A stretch of 64,000 nucleotides of DNA, from the NCBI GenBank assembly GCA_964628685.1, contig CAZVNM010000003.1:62001-126000 (forward strand), read 5' to 3'. Shown piece after piece: positions 46,445 through 55,148 of this stretch; position 1 is the stretch's first letter, and each line of letters starts with the position of its first letter. Source of the DNA: CALMEC01 sp964628685 (lineage in GTDB: Bacteria; Actinomycetota; Thermoleophilia; Miltoncostaeales; Miltoncostaeaceae). The position numbers were made by a program, and so were the translations under genes. The notes below the pieces were generated by a model. The model did not search any database and had not been told where the DNA came from. It saw only the letters and a program-made list of their open reading frames with translations.

Positions 46445-46460
46445 ACGCTATCCATGGTGT
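46445..46460 (-). promoter_or_regulatory. NrdR box 1, overlapping the nrdR -10 box
   Basis: ACGCTATCCATGGTGT on the plus strand fits the AC.CTAT..AT.GTGT pattern of NrdR boxes. The TAGCGT -10 (46445-46450, minus strand) lies within it, so binding would block transcription of nrdR-nrdJ. Confidence 0.55.
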
Positions 46461-46476
46461 CCGGGGGCGGGGCCAC

Positions 46477-46492
46477 ACGCTATATTCAGCGC
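46477..46492 (-). promoter_or_regulatory. NrdR box 2
   Basis: ACGCTATATTCAGCGC, offset from box 1 by exactly 32 bases (three helical turns), the usual spacing of paired NrdR boxes, and covering the -35 region. Confidence 0.55.
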
Positions 46493-46763
46493 GTTGACGG
46501 GGGATCCTCCCACGATCCTGTCGACAGGGCAAGCGGTGTGGGCGGCCGTACTTCCCGCTATTTCGGGCCCTTCGCTCGCAACCACGGTGACGAGTGTGAC
46601 GGGAGCCACAGGTGTCGACGGTCCGATCCGGCGGGGCCGGTGAGGCACGGCGTGCGTCGCCGTTCGGCGTCGCCCGCGACACCGCGCGTCGTGTCCGACA
46701 CCGGCGGAGACGGGGCCGGACGAGGCCGGAATGACGTTCCGCCCACCGACGGGTGGACGACCC

Positions 46764-47369
46764 CTAACTGAGGAACTTCACGTGCGGCAGCGGCCAGTAG
46801 GTGACCTCCGCCTGGCCGATCACGTTGGCCTCGGGCACGAACGGGTCCTCCCACTGGTGCGAGTCGCACGAGTTGCCGCGGTTGTCGCCCAGCACGAAGT
46901 ACTTGCCGGCCGGCACACGCGCGTTCAGCACCATCGCACGACCACCGTCGGTGGCGGTGAAGTTGCCGCGCCCGACGTCGAAGGTGCCGCCGTCGTTCTG
47001 CTGCGCCCGCGGCACGTCGAGCGGGGTGCCGTTGACCCGGACCTCGTTGGAGTCGGTGGCGATCTCGATGCGGTCGCCGGGGATGCCGATGACCCGCTTG
47101 ACGAACGGCACGTTGCTGGTCGTCCCCGGCTCGCACGTCTGCCGGGCGGCGTCGGTGGGCTGGAAGACGATGATGTCGCCGCGCTCGATCTCGCGGAAGT
47201 GGTAGATGACCCGGTTCGCGATGACCCGGTCGTTGGTCATGATCGTGGGCTCCATCGATCCGGTGGGGATCTCGTAGGGCTTCGCGACCGCGGCCTGGAT
47301 GAGGAACGCCAGGGCCACGGCCACCGCCACCGGCAGGATCAGGTCCTTCATGAGGCGCCGGAAGACCAT
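46764..47369 (-). CDS. lepB: Signal peptidase I
   Basis: 201 residues. One N-terminal membrane helix (DLILPVAVAVALAFLIQ) is followed by the catalytic domain: Ser38 in PTGSMEPT and Lys91 in FVKRVIGIPGD form the Ser-Lys dyad, and GDNRGNSCDSH is the conserved GDN box. It removes signal peptides from exported proteins. The ATG overlaps the stop of the preceding gene by TGATG. Confidence 0.94.
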   Translation of the reverse strand: MVFRRLMKDLILPVAVAVALAFLIQAAVAKPYEIPTGSMEPTIMTNDRVIANRVIYHFREIERGDIIVFQPTDAARQTCEPGTTSNVPFVKRVIGIPGDRIEIATDSNEVRVNGTPLDVPRAQQNDGGTFDVGRGNFTATDGGRAMVLNARVPAGKYFVLGDNRGNSCDSHQWEDPFVPEANVIGQAEVTYWPLPHVKFLS

Positions 47370-47746
47370 CAGTCCTCCCCGTCCGCGCCGTCGGTGCGAC
47401 GGCGGCGGGCGACGACGACCGCCCCCACCAGAAGGAGCGCCGCCACCGGGACCACGATGAGCGCGGTGGTGCCGATGCCGCTCCCGTCCGCCTCGGTCGT
47501 GGCGGGGCAGGGCCGCTCGGCGGTTCCCACAAGCTCCGGCTTTCGCATGGCCTCGTCGATGGCCCCCTGCAGATCGCCGTAAACCTCGGCGGTCGCATTC
47601 GGTAGGTTGGGGGCCTCGCGATAGTCCGCCTCCGAGTGACACTCGGTGATGGACGCATTATGGGCGTTGTAGTCGTCCAGGACGTCCTGCGGTGCCGCGA
47701 TCGCCGACGCCGGAGCGAGGATGCAGCCGATGAGGGCGATGAACAC
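47369..47746 (-). CDS. Secreted protein with C-terminal membrane anchor
   Basis: About 125 residues. Signal-like segment VFIALIGCILAPASAIAAP, a short extracytoplasmic part with three cysteines (TECHSEADYRE and RPCPATTEAD) and a C-terminal helix (TTALIVVPVAALLLVGAVVV) followed by basic residues, the layout of a wall- or membrane-anchored protein. The start is uncertain: GTG 47746 is given, but upstream CTG or TTG codons (a frame continuing to LSGFAHPDTIRAA) are possible. Coupled to lepB by a TGATG overlap. Confidence 0.6.
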   Translation of the reverse strand: MFIALIGCILAPASAIAAPQDVLDDYNAHNASITECHSEADYREAPNLPNATAEVYGDLQGAIDEAMRKPELVGTAERPCPATTEADGSGIGTTALIVVPVAALLLVGAVVVARRRRTDGADGED

Positions 47747-47821
47747 GACGAGGCGACGCAGCAGGGTGACCGTCCAGGGGTGAGCGAACCGGAAGCGAGG
47801 AGCGGCGCGGATCGTATCGGG

Positions 47822-49723
47822 ATGCGCGAACCCGCTCAAGACGTACGGGCAGTCCGTCTGGGGGTCATCGCCGCCATCGCGTGGGCATTGGTGACGTTCG
47901 GCCGCGGCGGAATGGACACCGGTCGCCCCGGCGGCGGCAACGACACCCTGGTGCTGGCGCTCGCCCTGGTGGCGGGTGCGGTGCTCGCGATCGCGGCCGT
48001 GATCCTGCGTCCCACGCGCTGGTCGACCACCGCGCGGCTGGGCGTGGCCGCGATGGGCGCCTATGTGACCTGGTCGGCCTGCTCGATCCTGTGGGCCCCC
48101 GCACCGGATCTGGCCTGGCTCGCAACCGACCGGGCCGCGGTGGCGCTTGCCGGGCTCGTGGTGGGGTTCGGGATCGCGCGGGCGCTGCCGCGCCCCCTCG
48201 ATGCGTTCACCGTGGCCTACGCCCTGGCCGCCCTGGCCGTGATGGCCTGGTCGCTCCTCACGCGGGCGCTGCCGGTCCCGCTGGCGCAACCCGGCGAGAC
48301 CGCGCGGCTGGCCGCCCCGCTCACCTCGCCCAACGCCCTGGCACTGGTGGCGGTGATGGCCCTGCCAGGTGGGGTGGCGATGGCCCGCCGCGGCGGGCGC
48401 TGGAGCGCACCCGGATACGCCACCGTCGCGATCGCGCTGACCGTCGTGGCCGCCACCCAGTCGCGCTCGGGGTTCGTGGCGCTGGCGGTGATGCTGATCG
48501 CCCTGCTGTGGGCGGCACCGGGTCGCGCGCACGCGCTGGCGGCCATCGCCACCGCGGTGCCCGCCCTGGCACCGGCGATCATCTACGCGTACACGGCCTC
48601 GGCCCTTCAGGGCGAGTTCAACCTGCCACCGGCGGCGACGCGCACGGGTGCGGGCCTCGTGTTCGGCGTGCTCGTCGTCGTGGGCGTGGCGGTGACGGTG
48701 CTCGTGGCACCGTCGCTCGTGGCACCCGCCCGTCGGGTGGTGCCGCGGGCGCTGCGCGACCGCCGGGTGCGCGTCGGGCTCGCGACGCTGGCGGGCGCGG
48801 TGGTGATCGCAGGGGGCGTCGTCGTCGCGCAGAGCGACGTGGCCGTGCGCAGCGGCCCCGCCCGCATCCTCAACCCCGACACCAACAACCGCGGCGAGTG
48901 GTGGCGCCAGGCGTGGGACGCCACGGCCGACGCCCCGATCATCGGCCGTGGTGCGGGGTCGTTCCCGCTGATCCACCTGCAGGAGCGCCGCGAGGACGCC
49001 CCGCGTCTGCAGACCCGTGAACCGCATCAGCTGACGCTCGAGGTGACGAGCGGGCTGGGCGCGGTGGGCCTGCTGATCGCCCTCACCGGCGTCGGCGCGA
49101 CCCTCGTCGCCGCGCGCCGCCTGGGACGGCCCGCGGTGCCCGCCGCGGCGATGCTCGTGGCGTTCCTGGTGCAGTCGCAGTCCGATGTCGGCTGGTCGAC
49201 GCCGTCGGCGTTCCTGCCCGCCATGGCCGCGGCCGGGACCGTCCTGGGGGCGGCGTCGGCAGCGCGGCCGGTCGGGGGACGTCTCCCCACCCGGACGCTC
49301 GCCATCGGGGTGCCGCTGGCGGTGGTGGCGACGCTCAGCGCCCTCGCGCTCTGGGAGGCCGACCGCACCGCGTGGAATGCGACCGGCCGGCTGCAGGCCG
49401 CCGAGGTGGCGTCACGCACCGGATCGGGCGCCCCGGACTGGGAGGGCGTCGTCCAGGCCGCCGAGGCCGCCACCGGGGCCAACCCGCTCGGCATCCGCGG
49501 CCTGCTGGTCGAGGCCCGCGCACGGGACGGTCAGGGACGTGCCGGTGAGGCCGCCGACGCCGCCCGGCGCGCGACCGAGCGACAGCCCGACAACCCCAAG
49601 GCGTGGGAGTGCCTCGCCGCGGTCACCGACGGTGCCGAGCACGACCGGGCGCTCGTCGAGCTGCGACGGCTCGACCCGGTCCGCAGCCCGCAGCGCGAGC
49701 TCAGCTGTCAGCCGGCCTGGTGA
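47822..49723 (+). CDS. O-antigen ligase/polymerase-like membrane protein with TPR-like tail
   Basis: 633 residues with ten or more membrane segments and, in the large outer loop, NNRGEWWRQAWDATADAPIIGRGAGSF followed by HQLTLEV, the signature of the Wzy_C/O-antigen ligase family (WaaL, RfaL). Such proteins join or polymerise lipid-linked glycans outside the membrane. The C-terminal part after about residue 530 is soluble and helical with a TPR-like pattern (ALVEARARDGQGRAGEAADA). Its ATG at 47822 and the divergent secreted gene share a 75-base promoter region. Its 3' end overlaps the GT2 gene by 23 bases, tail to tail. Confidence 0.85.
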   Translation: MREPAQDVRAVRLGVIAAIAWALVTFGRGGMDTGRPGGGNDTLVLALALVAGAVLAIAAVILRPTRWSTTARLGVAAMGAYVTWSACSILWAPAPDLAWLATDRAAVALAGLVVGFGIARALPRPLDAFTVAYALAALAVMAWSLLTRALPVPLAQPGETARLAAPLTSPNALALVAVMALPGGVAMARRGGRWSAPGYATVAIALTVVAATQSRSGFVALAVMLIALLWAAPGRAHALAAIATAVPALAPAIIYAYTASALQGEFNLPPAATRTGAGLVFGVLVVVGVAVTVLVAPSLVAPARRVVPRALRDRRVRVGLATLAGAVVIAGGVVVAQSDVAVRSGPARILNPDTNNRGEWWRQAWDATADAPIIGRGAGSFPLIHLQERREDAPRLQTREPHQLTLEVTSGLGAVGLLIALTGVGATLVAARRLGRPAVPAAAMLVAFLVQSQSDVGWSTPSAFLPAMAAAGTVLGAASAARPVGGRLPTRTLAIGVPLAVVATLSALALWEADRTAWNATGRLQAAEVASRTGSGAPDWEGVVQAAEAATGANPLGIRGLLVEARARDGQGRAGEAADAARRATERQPDNPKAWECLAAVTDGAEHDRALVELRRLDPVRSPQRELSCQPAW

Positions 49724-50462
49724 CCGAGGTGCGGGCCAGGCGCCGCAGCCGCGGCACCCGGATGGCCGCCTCCTTCACGATGCCGCCGCTCATCTTGGAC
49801 TGTCCGAGGGTACGCTCGGTGAACACGATCGGGATCTCCACCACGCGGAAGCCCGCCAGGATCGCCCGGTAGGTCATCTCGATCTGGAAGACGTATCCGG
49901 CGGCGGCCACCTGGTCCAGGGGCAGGGTCTCGAGCACCACCCGCCGGAAGCACTTGAAGCCGCCGGTCAGGTCACGGACCTGCACGCCGAGCATGCGGCG
50001 CGCGTACCACGACCCGCCGCGGCTGATGAGGCGACGCAGCGGCCCCCAGCGCGCCACCCCGCCCCCCGAGACGTACCGCGAGCCCAGCACCAGGTCGGCG
50101 TGCTCGGCCGCCGAGACCAGGCGCGCGATGTCGGACGGGTTGTGGGAGAGGTCGGCGTCCATCTCGCAGATGAGCGCAGCGCCCGCATCGAGGGCGACCC
50201 GGAAGCCCGCCAGGTAGGCGGGTCCGATGCCCTCCTTCTCGCGACGTCGCAGCACCGACACGCGCGAATCGCGTTCGGCGATGGCGTCCACCAGGAGCGC
50301 GGTCCCGTCGGGCGAGCTGTCGTCGACCACGAGCAGACGCCCCTCGAAGCCCTCGCGGTCGAACACCGCCAGCAGATCCGTCGCCAGGCGCTCGATGTTC
50401 TCGGCCTCGTTGTAGGTGGGCACCACGACCCAGACGGGGCCCGGCGGCCAGAACTCGTTCAT
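49701..50462 (-). CDS. Polyprenol-phosphate mannosyltransferase-like GT2
   Basis: 253 residues of the GT-A fold: VVVPTYNEAENI, VVDDSSPDGT, EMDADLSHNP (metal-binding DAD) and the GFKCFRRVVLE and YVFQIEMTYRA regions typical of dolichol-phosphate-mannose synthases of the DPM1 type without membrane helices. It would transfer a hexose, usually mannose from GDP-mannose, to polyprenyl phosphate to make donors for extracytoplasmic glycosylation. The ATG overlaps the previous gene's stop (ATGA). Confidence 0.9.
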   Translation of the reverse strand: MNEFWPPGPVWVVVPTYNEAENIERLATDLLAVFDREGFEGRLLVVDDSSPDGTALLVDAIAERDSRVSVLRRREKEGIGPAYLAGFRVALDAGAALICEMDADLSHNPSDIARLVSAAEHADLVLGSRYVSGGGVARWGPLRRLISRGGSWYARRMLGVQVRDLTGGFKCFRRVVLETLPLDQVAAAGYVFQIEMTYRAILAGFRVVEIPIVFTERTLGQSKMSGGIVKEAAIRVPRLRRLARTSVTRPADS

Positions 50463-51370
50463 CCGCGCCCCACACGCACACCGAACACCACGGGACCGGC
50501 GATGGCGAAGCGCCGTCCGGTGTCGTTGCCGCGCGGCACGTCGCTGACGCTCACCGCGATGCGGGTGGCCTCCTCGTCGAGCGCCGGGGTCGCCTCGAAC
50601 GCGCAGTCGGTCCACGCGACGCCCGACTCGCCGTGGATGGGCTGGATGCGGTAGCGCGTCCCCCGGTCGTCCCAGGCCTCCACCACCGCCCGGCCGATGG
50701 CGGGCGCCGCCTCCTCGGCCGCGGCGGGTCCGAGGGCCGAGAGGGACAGGATCCACCGGTCCCAGTAGCGCTCGACGCCCATCACCTCGATCACGTTGCC
50801 CTCCACCAGCCGCACCTGCCCCACCGGCACGAGCCCCGTGAACATGCCGTGGGCGCGGGCCGGCACCGACGAGGGGTGGTCGTCCCCGGTGCCCAGGACC
50901 GGGCGCTCCGGCGGGTCGGCGACGGTGCGCGCCGGCACCAGGTTGATGCTGAGGTGCCACGGGCCCCCGGTGAGCGGACGGGCGACCCCGCGTTCACCCC
51001 TAGCGGGGTTGACGCGGCTCATCTCGTCGATGTGCACCCGCAGGAAGCGCGCGTCGGCCGGAATGGCGGGGGTGATCCAGATCGTCGTGGCCATTTGCCC
51101 GAGGCCGAAGGAGCGGGTGACGGCCTCCCACTCGTAGGTGCCGCCCACGTCGTCGCTCACCTCCAGGCCGCCCGCCCCGTCCCACTCCACGAGGCCGGGT
51201 GCCCGGGTGAGCACCAACAGCGACAGGACGGCGCCGTCGGCGTGATGCTCCAGGCCGAGCGCGGCCACCAGCGTCTCCTCCGAACGCGCCACCGCGTCGC
51301 ACGGGATGACGCCCCCGAAGGCGTCGGCGTCACGGTGCGCCCCGAGCCCCGCACTTGGATCGATTGCCAT
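50459..51370 (-). CDS. Hypothetical protein coupled to GT2
   Basis: 303 residues, no signal peptide or membrane helix. Predominantly beta with many Trp and Asp residues (TRSFGLGQMATTIWITPAIPADARFLRVHIDEMSRVNP). No family recognised. It is read from a 20-base divergent promoter region shared with the hydrolase at 51391, where a TAGTGC box (51375-51380, minus) overlaps the opposing TAAGCT. Confidence 0.6.
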   Translation of the reverse strand: MAIDPSAGLGAHRDADAFGGVIPCDAVARSEETLVAALGLEHHADGAVLSLLVLTRAPGLVEWDGAGGLEVSDDVGGTYEWEAVTRSFGLGQMATTIWITPAIPADARFLRVHIDEMSRVNPARGERGVARPLTGGPWHLSINLVPARTVADPPERPVLGTGDDHPSSVPARAHGMFTGLVPVGQVRLVEGNVIEVMGVERYWDRWILSLSALGPAAAEEAAPAIGRAVVEAWDDRGTRYRIQPIHGESGVAWTDCAFEATPALDEEATRIAVSVSDVPRGNDTGRRFAIAGPVVFGVRVGRG

Positions 51371-51378
51371 CACGGCAC

Positions 51379-51384
51379 TAAGCT
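51379..51384 (+). promoter_or_regulatory. TAAGCT -10 box
   Basis: Six bases before the ATG at 51391; leaderless pattern within a 20-base divergent gap. Confidence 0.45.
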
Positions 51385-51390
51385 TGCCAA

Positions 51391-52140
51391 ATGCCGGACA
51401 CCCGTCACACACTCGTTCTCCTGCACCCGTTCCCACTGGACGCCACGTTCTGGGCCGCCATGTGGCGGGAGCTCAACGCCGACGTGGATCTGCTGACCCC
51501 GCAGTTCCCGGGGTTCGGGGGTGATGCGCTCCAGGACGAGGTGAGCATCGCCTCGTACGCCGACCAGGTGGCCGAGATGATCCTGCGCGAGGCTGACGGC
51601 CCCGCGATCGTCTGCGGCCTCTCGATGGGCGGGTACGTCGCGCTCGCCCTCGTGGCCGACCACCTGCACACGCTGAGCGGACTGCTCCTGGCCAACACCA
51701 AGGCCGAGGCGGACAGCGAGGAGGCCAAGCAGGGGCGCGACAACGGCATCGACACCATCCGGGTGGACGGCCTCGAGACCTTCCTCGACGGGCTCCTGCC
51801 CAAGCTGGTCGCACCCGACTGCCCGCCGGCGATCGTCGACCGCGTCCACGCCATCGCCTCGTCCCAGGAGCCCGACGCGGTCATCATGGCGCTGGAGGCG
51901 CTGCGCGACCGTCACGACCGGACCGATGCGCTGGGATCGGTCGCGATCCCCACGGCGGTGGTGACCGGCAGCGAGGACGCCCTCATGCCCATGGCGGTCA
52001 CCGATGCGCTGGTGGACGGCATCCCGGGCGCGACCAAGCACGTCTTCGAGGGCGCGGGTCACCTGACCGCGATCGAGCGTCCGGTGGAGTTCGCCGCCGT
52101 GCTGCGCGAGCTGATTGCCCGCGTGCCGCCCATCACCTGA
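51391..52140 (+). CDS. Alpha/beta hydrolase
   Basis: 249 residues. HPFPLDATFW forms the oxyanion side, the nucleophile is Ser in GLSMGGY, an Asp sits in VTGSEDALMP and the His in GAGHLTAIERP. Typical of small carboxylesterase/haloperoxidase-like hydrolases; the substrate is unknown. Confidence 0.85.
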   Translation: MPDTRHTLVLLHPFPLDATFWAAMWRELNADVDLLTPQFPGFGGDALQDEVSIASYADQVAEMILREADGPAIVCGLSMGGYVALALVADHLHTLSGLLLANTKAEADSEEAKQGRDNGIDTIRVDGLETFLDGLLPKLVAPDCPPAIVDRVHAIASSQEPDAVIMALEALRDRHDRTDALGSVAIPTAVVTGSEDALMPMAVTDALVDGIPGATKHVFEGAGHLTAIERPVEFAAVLRELIARVPPIT

Positions 52141-52155
52141 TCCGCGCCTGATCCG

Positions 52156-52186
52156 CGCAAGCCTGGTGCCTGGCACTTAACGTGCG
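52156..52186 (+). repeat. Dispersed repeat B, copy 5
   Basis: CGCAAGCCTGGTGCCTGGCA followed by CTTAACGTGCG, in the gap between convergent genes; it overlaps the last codons of the GlsB-family gene by ten bases. Confidence 0.75.
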
Positions 52187-52515
52187 CGGCCCGCCGACCG
52201 GCGCCCGCGGGAGCCGATGGCGCCCACCATCACGGCGATCACCACCGCCGCCACCAGGATGGCGATGAGGAACTCCACGAACCCGTGCTGGTCGAAGGCG
52301 TGGGCCAGGATGCCGCCGCCCAGGGAGCCGACGACACCCGCGAGCATCGTGCGCAGGAACCCCAATCCGTGCGTGCCCTTCACCAGCAGGCGCGCGAGTG
52401 CTCCGATGATGAGGCCGGTGAACAGCAGACCGAGGAGCGTCCAGATGGCGCCGATCACCCAGCCGCCGATCACGAGGAGCACGATGATGAGAAGGATGAG
52501 GAAGAGGATCGTCAT
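52177..52515 (-). CDS. GlsB/YeaQ/YmgE-family membrane protein
   Basis: 112 residues with three to four helices; GLIIGALARLLVKG and GFLRTMLAGVVGSLGGGI match the 'transglycosylase-associated' stress membrane family. An extra N-terminal hydrophobic segment is present. Function unknown, often stress-induced. The last codons (RSAGRAR) run into a copy of repeat B. Confidence 0.8.
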   Translation of the reverse strand: MTILFLILLIIVLLVIGGWVIGAIWTLLGLLFTGLIIGALARLLVKGTHGLGFLRTMLAGVVGSLGGGILAHAFDQHGFVEFLIAILVAAVVIAVMVGAIGSRGRRSAGRAR

Positions 52516-52605
52516 ACCGTGAAGGTTCCCACCGCGAGGCCGATCGCAACATGCGGCGGGTCGGGCGCGACACCGACATGACCCCGTGCGCTATGACTCC
52601 GTGCC

Positions 52606-53436
52606 ATGAGCGGACGACCGCCCCACGCGATCCGCGACGCGACCCCGCCGACGTCCGGCCATCGTGGGTCGTTCACGCACGACGGGCTTCGCCTGTCGTA
52701 CCTCGATTTCGGCGGTGACGACGGGCGGCCGGTGCTCCTGGCGCTGCACGGCCACCTCAACGAGGGACGATTCGTGGAGCAGGGTGCGGTGCCGTTGGAC
52801 ATCGGGTACCGGATCGTCGCGCCCGATCAGCGCGGGCACGGCGAGTCCGACCACCCCGACGCGTACTCCCCGGACGGGTATGTGGGTGACGCCCTTGCGC
52901 TCCTGGATCACCTGGGAGTGGAACGCGCCACCATGCTCGGGCACTCCCTCGGCGGCCAGGTGGCCTACCGTCTGGCGGCCGCGGCGCCCGACCGCGTCGA
53001 TGCGCTGGTCGTGGTCGAGATGGGCGCCGTGCTGCGGAGCGGGTCGATGGAGATCATCGGCGGGTTCCCGCGGCGCGCGGCCACCCGGGAGGCGCTCATC
53101 GAGGCGTTCTCGTTCCTGGGACCGAACCACGCGTACGTCATGCGCGAGTACGCGGACGGATGGGGCGTGCCGTGGGAGGTGCCGGAGATGCTCGCCTCGG
53201 AGGCCTCCATCAGCGGCGACCACTGGGACGTCTGGCTGGCCACCGACATGCCGGCGCTCGTGGTCCACGGGACGGACAGCAACGTGCTGGACACCCAGCA
53301 CGCGGATGAGATGGCGGCGCGCCGGAGTGCCACCGAGGTCGTCCACATCGCCGGGGGCCACGGCATCTACCGCGCCGCGCCACGGGAGTACACCGGGGCG
53401 GTGACCGCGTTTCTGGATCGCGGCAGCCTGGACTGA
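52606..53436 (+). CDS. Alpha/beta hydrolase
   Basis: 276 residues. HGHLNEGRF (oxyanion hole), DQRGHGESD, nucleophile Ser in GHSLGGQVAYRL, Asp in VHGTDSNVL and His in AGGHGIYRAA complete the fold. Similar to hydrolases of the epoxide/carboxylesterase type; the substrate is unknown. A TATGACT box lies eight bases before the ATG. Confidence 0.85.
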   Translation: MSGRPPHAIRDATPPTSGHRGSFTHDGLRLSYLDFGGDDGRPVLLALHGHLNEGRFVEQGAVPLDIGYRIVAPDQRGHGESDHPDAYSPDGYVGDALALLDHLGVERATMLGHSLGGQVAYRLAAAAPDRVDALVVVEMGAVLRSGSMEIIGGFPRRAATREALIEAFSFLGPNHAYVMREYADGWGVPWEVPEMLASEASISGDHWDVWLATDMPALVVHGTDSNVLDTQHADEMAARRSATEVVHIAGGHGIYRAAPREYTGAVTAFLDRGSLD

Positions 53437-53481
53437 CGCATCCCGGCTGCGACCGACGCCCGGCCGCCACCGCGGCCGGTG

Positions 53482-53487
53482 TAGGTT
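53482..53487 (+). promoter_or_regulatory. TAGGTT -10 box
   Basis: Nine bases before the ubiX-like ATG. Confidence 0.4.
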
Positions 53488-53496
53488 CAGGACCCT

Positions 53497-54111
53497 ATGG
53501 AGCGCGACCTCACCGACGTCCCCAGACGCCTCGTCGTCGGCATCACCGGCGCCACCGGGATCGTCTACGGCATCCGGGCCCTGGACGTGCTGCGCGAGCT
53601 CGCCGTCGAGACGCACCTGGTCGTCAGCCGGGCCGCCGACCTCACCCGTGCCTACGAGACCGACGTGAGCCGCGACGACCTTTTGGGGCGGGCGGACCAC
53701 GTGTGGAAGGCCGGTGACATCGGCGCGCCGCCCTCGTCCGGGTCGTTCACCACGATGGGGATGCTGATCGCACCCGCCTCCATGCGCACGGTCGGTGAGA
53801 TCGCGTCGGGGGTCACCTCCTCGCTCGTCTCGCGCGCAGCCGACGTGACCCTCAAGGAGCGTCGGCCCCTGGTGCTGATGGCGCGCGAATCGCCCCTCAA
53901 CCTCATCCACCTGCGCAACATGACCACCATCGCGGAGGCGGGCGGCACGATCATGCCGCCGGTGCCGGCGTTCTACGCCCGACCGACCACCATCGCCGAG
54001 ATCGTGGACCAGAGCGTGGGACGCGCCCTGGACCAGTTCGGCATCCACGCGGACTTCTTCCCGCGCTGGGACGAGCGCCTCAGCCGACGCGTGGACGCCC
54101 CGGAGGCCTGA
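53497..54111 (+). CDS. ubiX: UbiX-type flavin prenyltransferase
   Basis: 204 residues. VVGITGATGIVYGIRALDVL binds FMN, and SGSFTTMGMLIAPASMRTVGEIASG, RRPLVLMARESPLNLIHLRNM and MPPVPAFYARP are the family signatures. It attaches a dimethylallyl group to FMN, making the prenylated cofactor of UbiD decarboxylases. No ubiD gene is visible in this window. Confidence 0.93.
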   Translation: MERDLTDVPRRLVVGITGATGIVYGIRALDVLRELAVETHLVVSRAADLTRAYETDVSRDDLLGRADHVWKAGDIGAPPSSGSFTTMGMLIAPASMRTVGEIASGVTSSLVSRAADVTLKERRPLVLMARESPLNLIHLRNMTTIAEAGGTIMPPVPAFYARPTTIAEIVDQSVGRALDQFGIHADFFPRWDERLSRRVDAPEA

Positions 54112-54161
54112 CCGGGCGAACGACGCCGGGGATCGGCACGAGCGGCCACCACGTGCATCCG

Positions 54162-54192
54162 GTCAGATGAATCGACCGGCACCACGCCTGAC
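54162..54192 (+). repeat. Dispersed repeat A, copy 3
   Basis: GTCAGATGAATCGACCGG then CACCACGCCTGAC; one substitution compared with the 22250 copy. Confidence 0.8.
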
Positions 54193-54273
54193 GGGCAGGC
54201 GGGATCGGGCCGCGGAGGGCTGACCGGGCGAACGACGCCGGGACCGGCACGAGCGGCCACCCACGTGTATCCA

Positions 54274-54304
54274 GTCAGATGAATCGACCGGCACCACGTC
54301 TGAC
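54274..54304 (+). repeat. Dispersed repeat A, copy 4
   Basis: Identical to the copy at 22250; 112 bases after copy 3. Confidence 0.8.
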
Positions 54305-54362
54305 GGGCAGGCGGGATCGGACCGGGCGACCGCAGCCGCCCGGCCGATCACCGCAACGGGGA

Positions 54363-55067
54363 TCAGGCCGCGGCGACCACGCGGTTGGCGGCGGCGCGCG
54401 CGATCCACTCGATCGCCGCGATCACCTCGCCCGGCTTCTCGTTGGCCAGGTCGTGGCCGGCACCGTCGACGGTGGCGAAGCGGGCGCCGGGCAGGGCACG
54501 GGCCAGCTCCTCCTGCGCGGTCGGCGGGTAGGCGCGGTCGGCCTCACCGGCGAGCACGAAGACGGGGGGCTCGATCTGCACGAGCGCGCCGCGCAGGTCG
54601 GGACGGGTGCCCATGGCCTCGGCGGCGAGGGCCACGCCCTCCGACCCGCCGCGCTCACGGATCATCCGCGCAACGCGGGCCCACCGCTCCTGCCCCTCGA
54701 TGTCCTCCGCACGGGCGCCGGCGCCGCTCACCACGAGCGCCGAGACGAGACCGGGGTGGCCGAGAGCCAGCGTGAGGCCGGCGGCGGCACCCAGACCCAT
54801 GCCGACGACGATCGCGTCACCGCCCTCGGCGGCGATCAGACGCGACACGTCCGAGGCGAAGTCGTCGATGCTCCACGGGCCCGACGGTACTGGGGACTCA
54901 CCGTGACCGCGCAGGTCGGGCGCCACGATGCGGTAGCGCTTGGTGAGCGGCTTGAGGGCGCGCAGCATCATCTGGCCGTCACGACCGAGGTCGTGCAGCG
55001 CGACGATGAGCGGACCCTTTCCGCGTTCGTGAGCCTTCAGCGTGATTGCCGGGGGCAGCGAGGGCAT
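54363..55067 (-). CDS. Alpha/beta hydrolase-like protein lacking the nucleophile Ser
   Basis: 234 residues. The fold is clear (LIVALHDLGRDGQMML, VAPDLRGHGESP, VLAGEADRAYPP, GAGHDLANEKPGEV), but the nucleophile elbow reads VVGMGLGAAAG, with Gly where Ser is expected. It may bind rather than hydrolyse, or use another residue. AGGAG precedes the ATG at 55067. Divergent to the CGNR regulator, which may control it. Confidence 0.78.
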   Translation of the reverse strand: MPSLPPAITLKAHERGKGPLIVALHDLGRDGQMMLRALKPLTKRYRIVAPDLRGHGESPVPSGPWSIDDFASDVSRLIAAEGGDAIVVGMGLGAAAGLTLALGHPGLVSALVVSGAGARAEDIEGQERWARVARMIRERGGSEGVALAAEAMGTRPDLRGALVQIEPPVFVLAGEADRAYPPTAQEELARALPGARFATVDGAGHDLANEKPGEVIAAIEWIARAAANRVVAAA

Positions 55068-55148
55068 CGATACTCCTGTTGCTAACCAGTGTGATACGAA
55101 TACAGCGGTGACAACAATACGTCAGCACGCTACCGATCGTCAAATTCG

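Larger units (their letters stand above)
54108..54332. repeat. Tandem duplication of a 112-base unit containing repeat A
   Basis: Two consecutive units begin CTGACCGGGCGAACGACGCC at 54108 and 54220 and each contains one copy of repeat A. The first unit overlaps the last bases of the ubiX gene. Confidence 0.8.

Noticed and set aside
54108..54332. Ends of an insertion sequence
   Set aside because: No transposase gene lies between or beside the repeat A copies; only short palindromes and a tandem duplication are seen.
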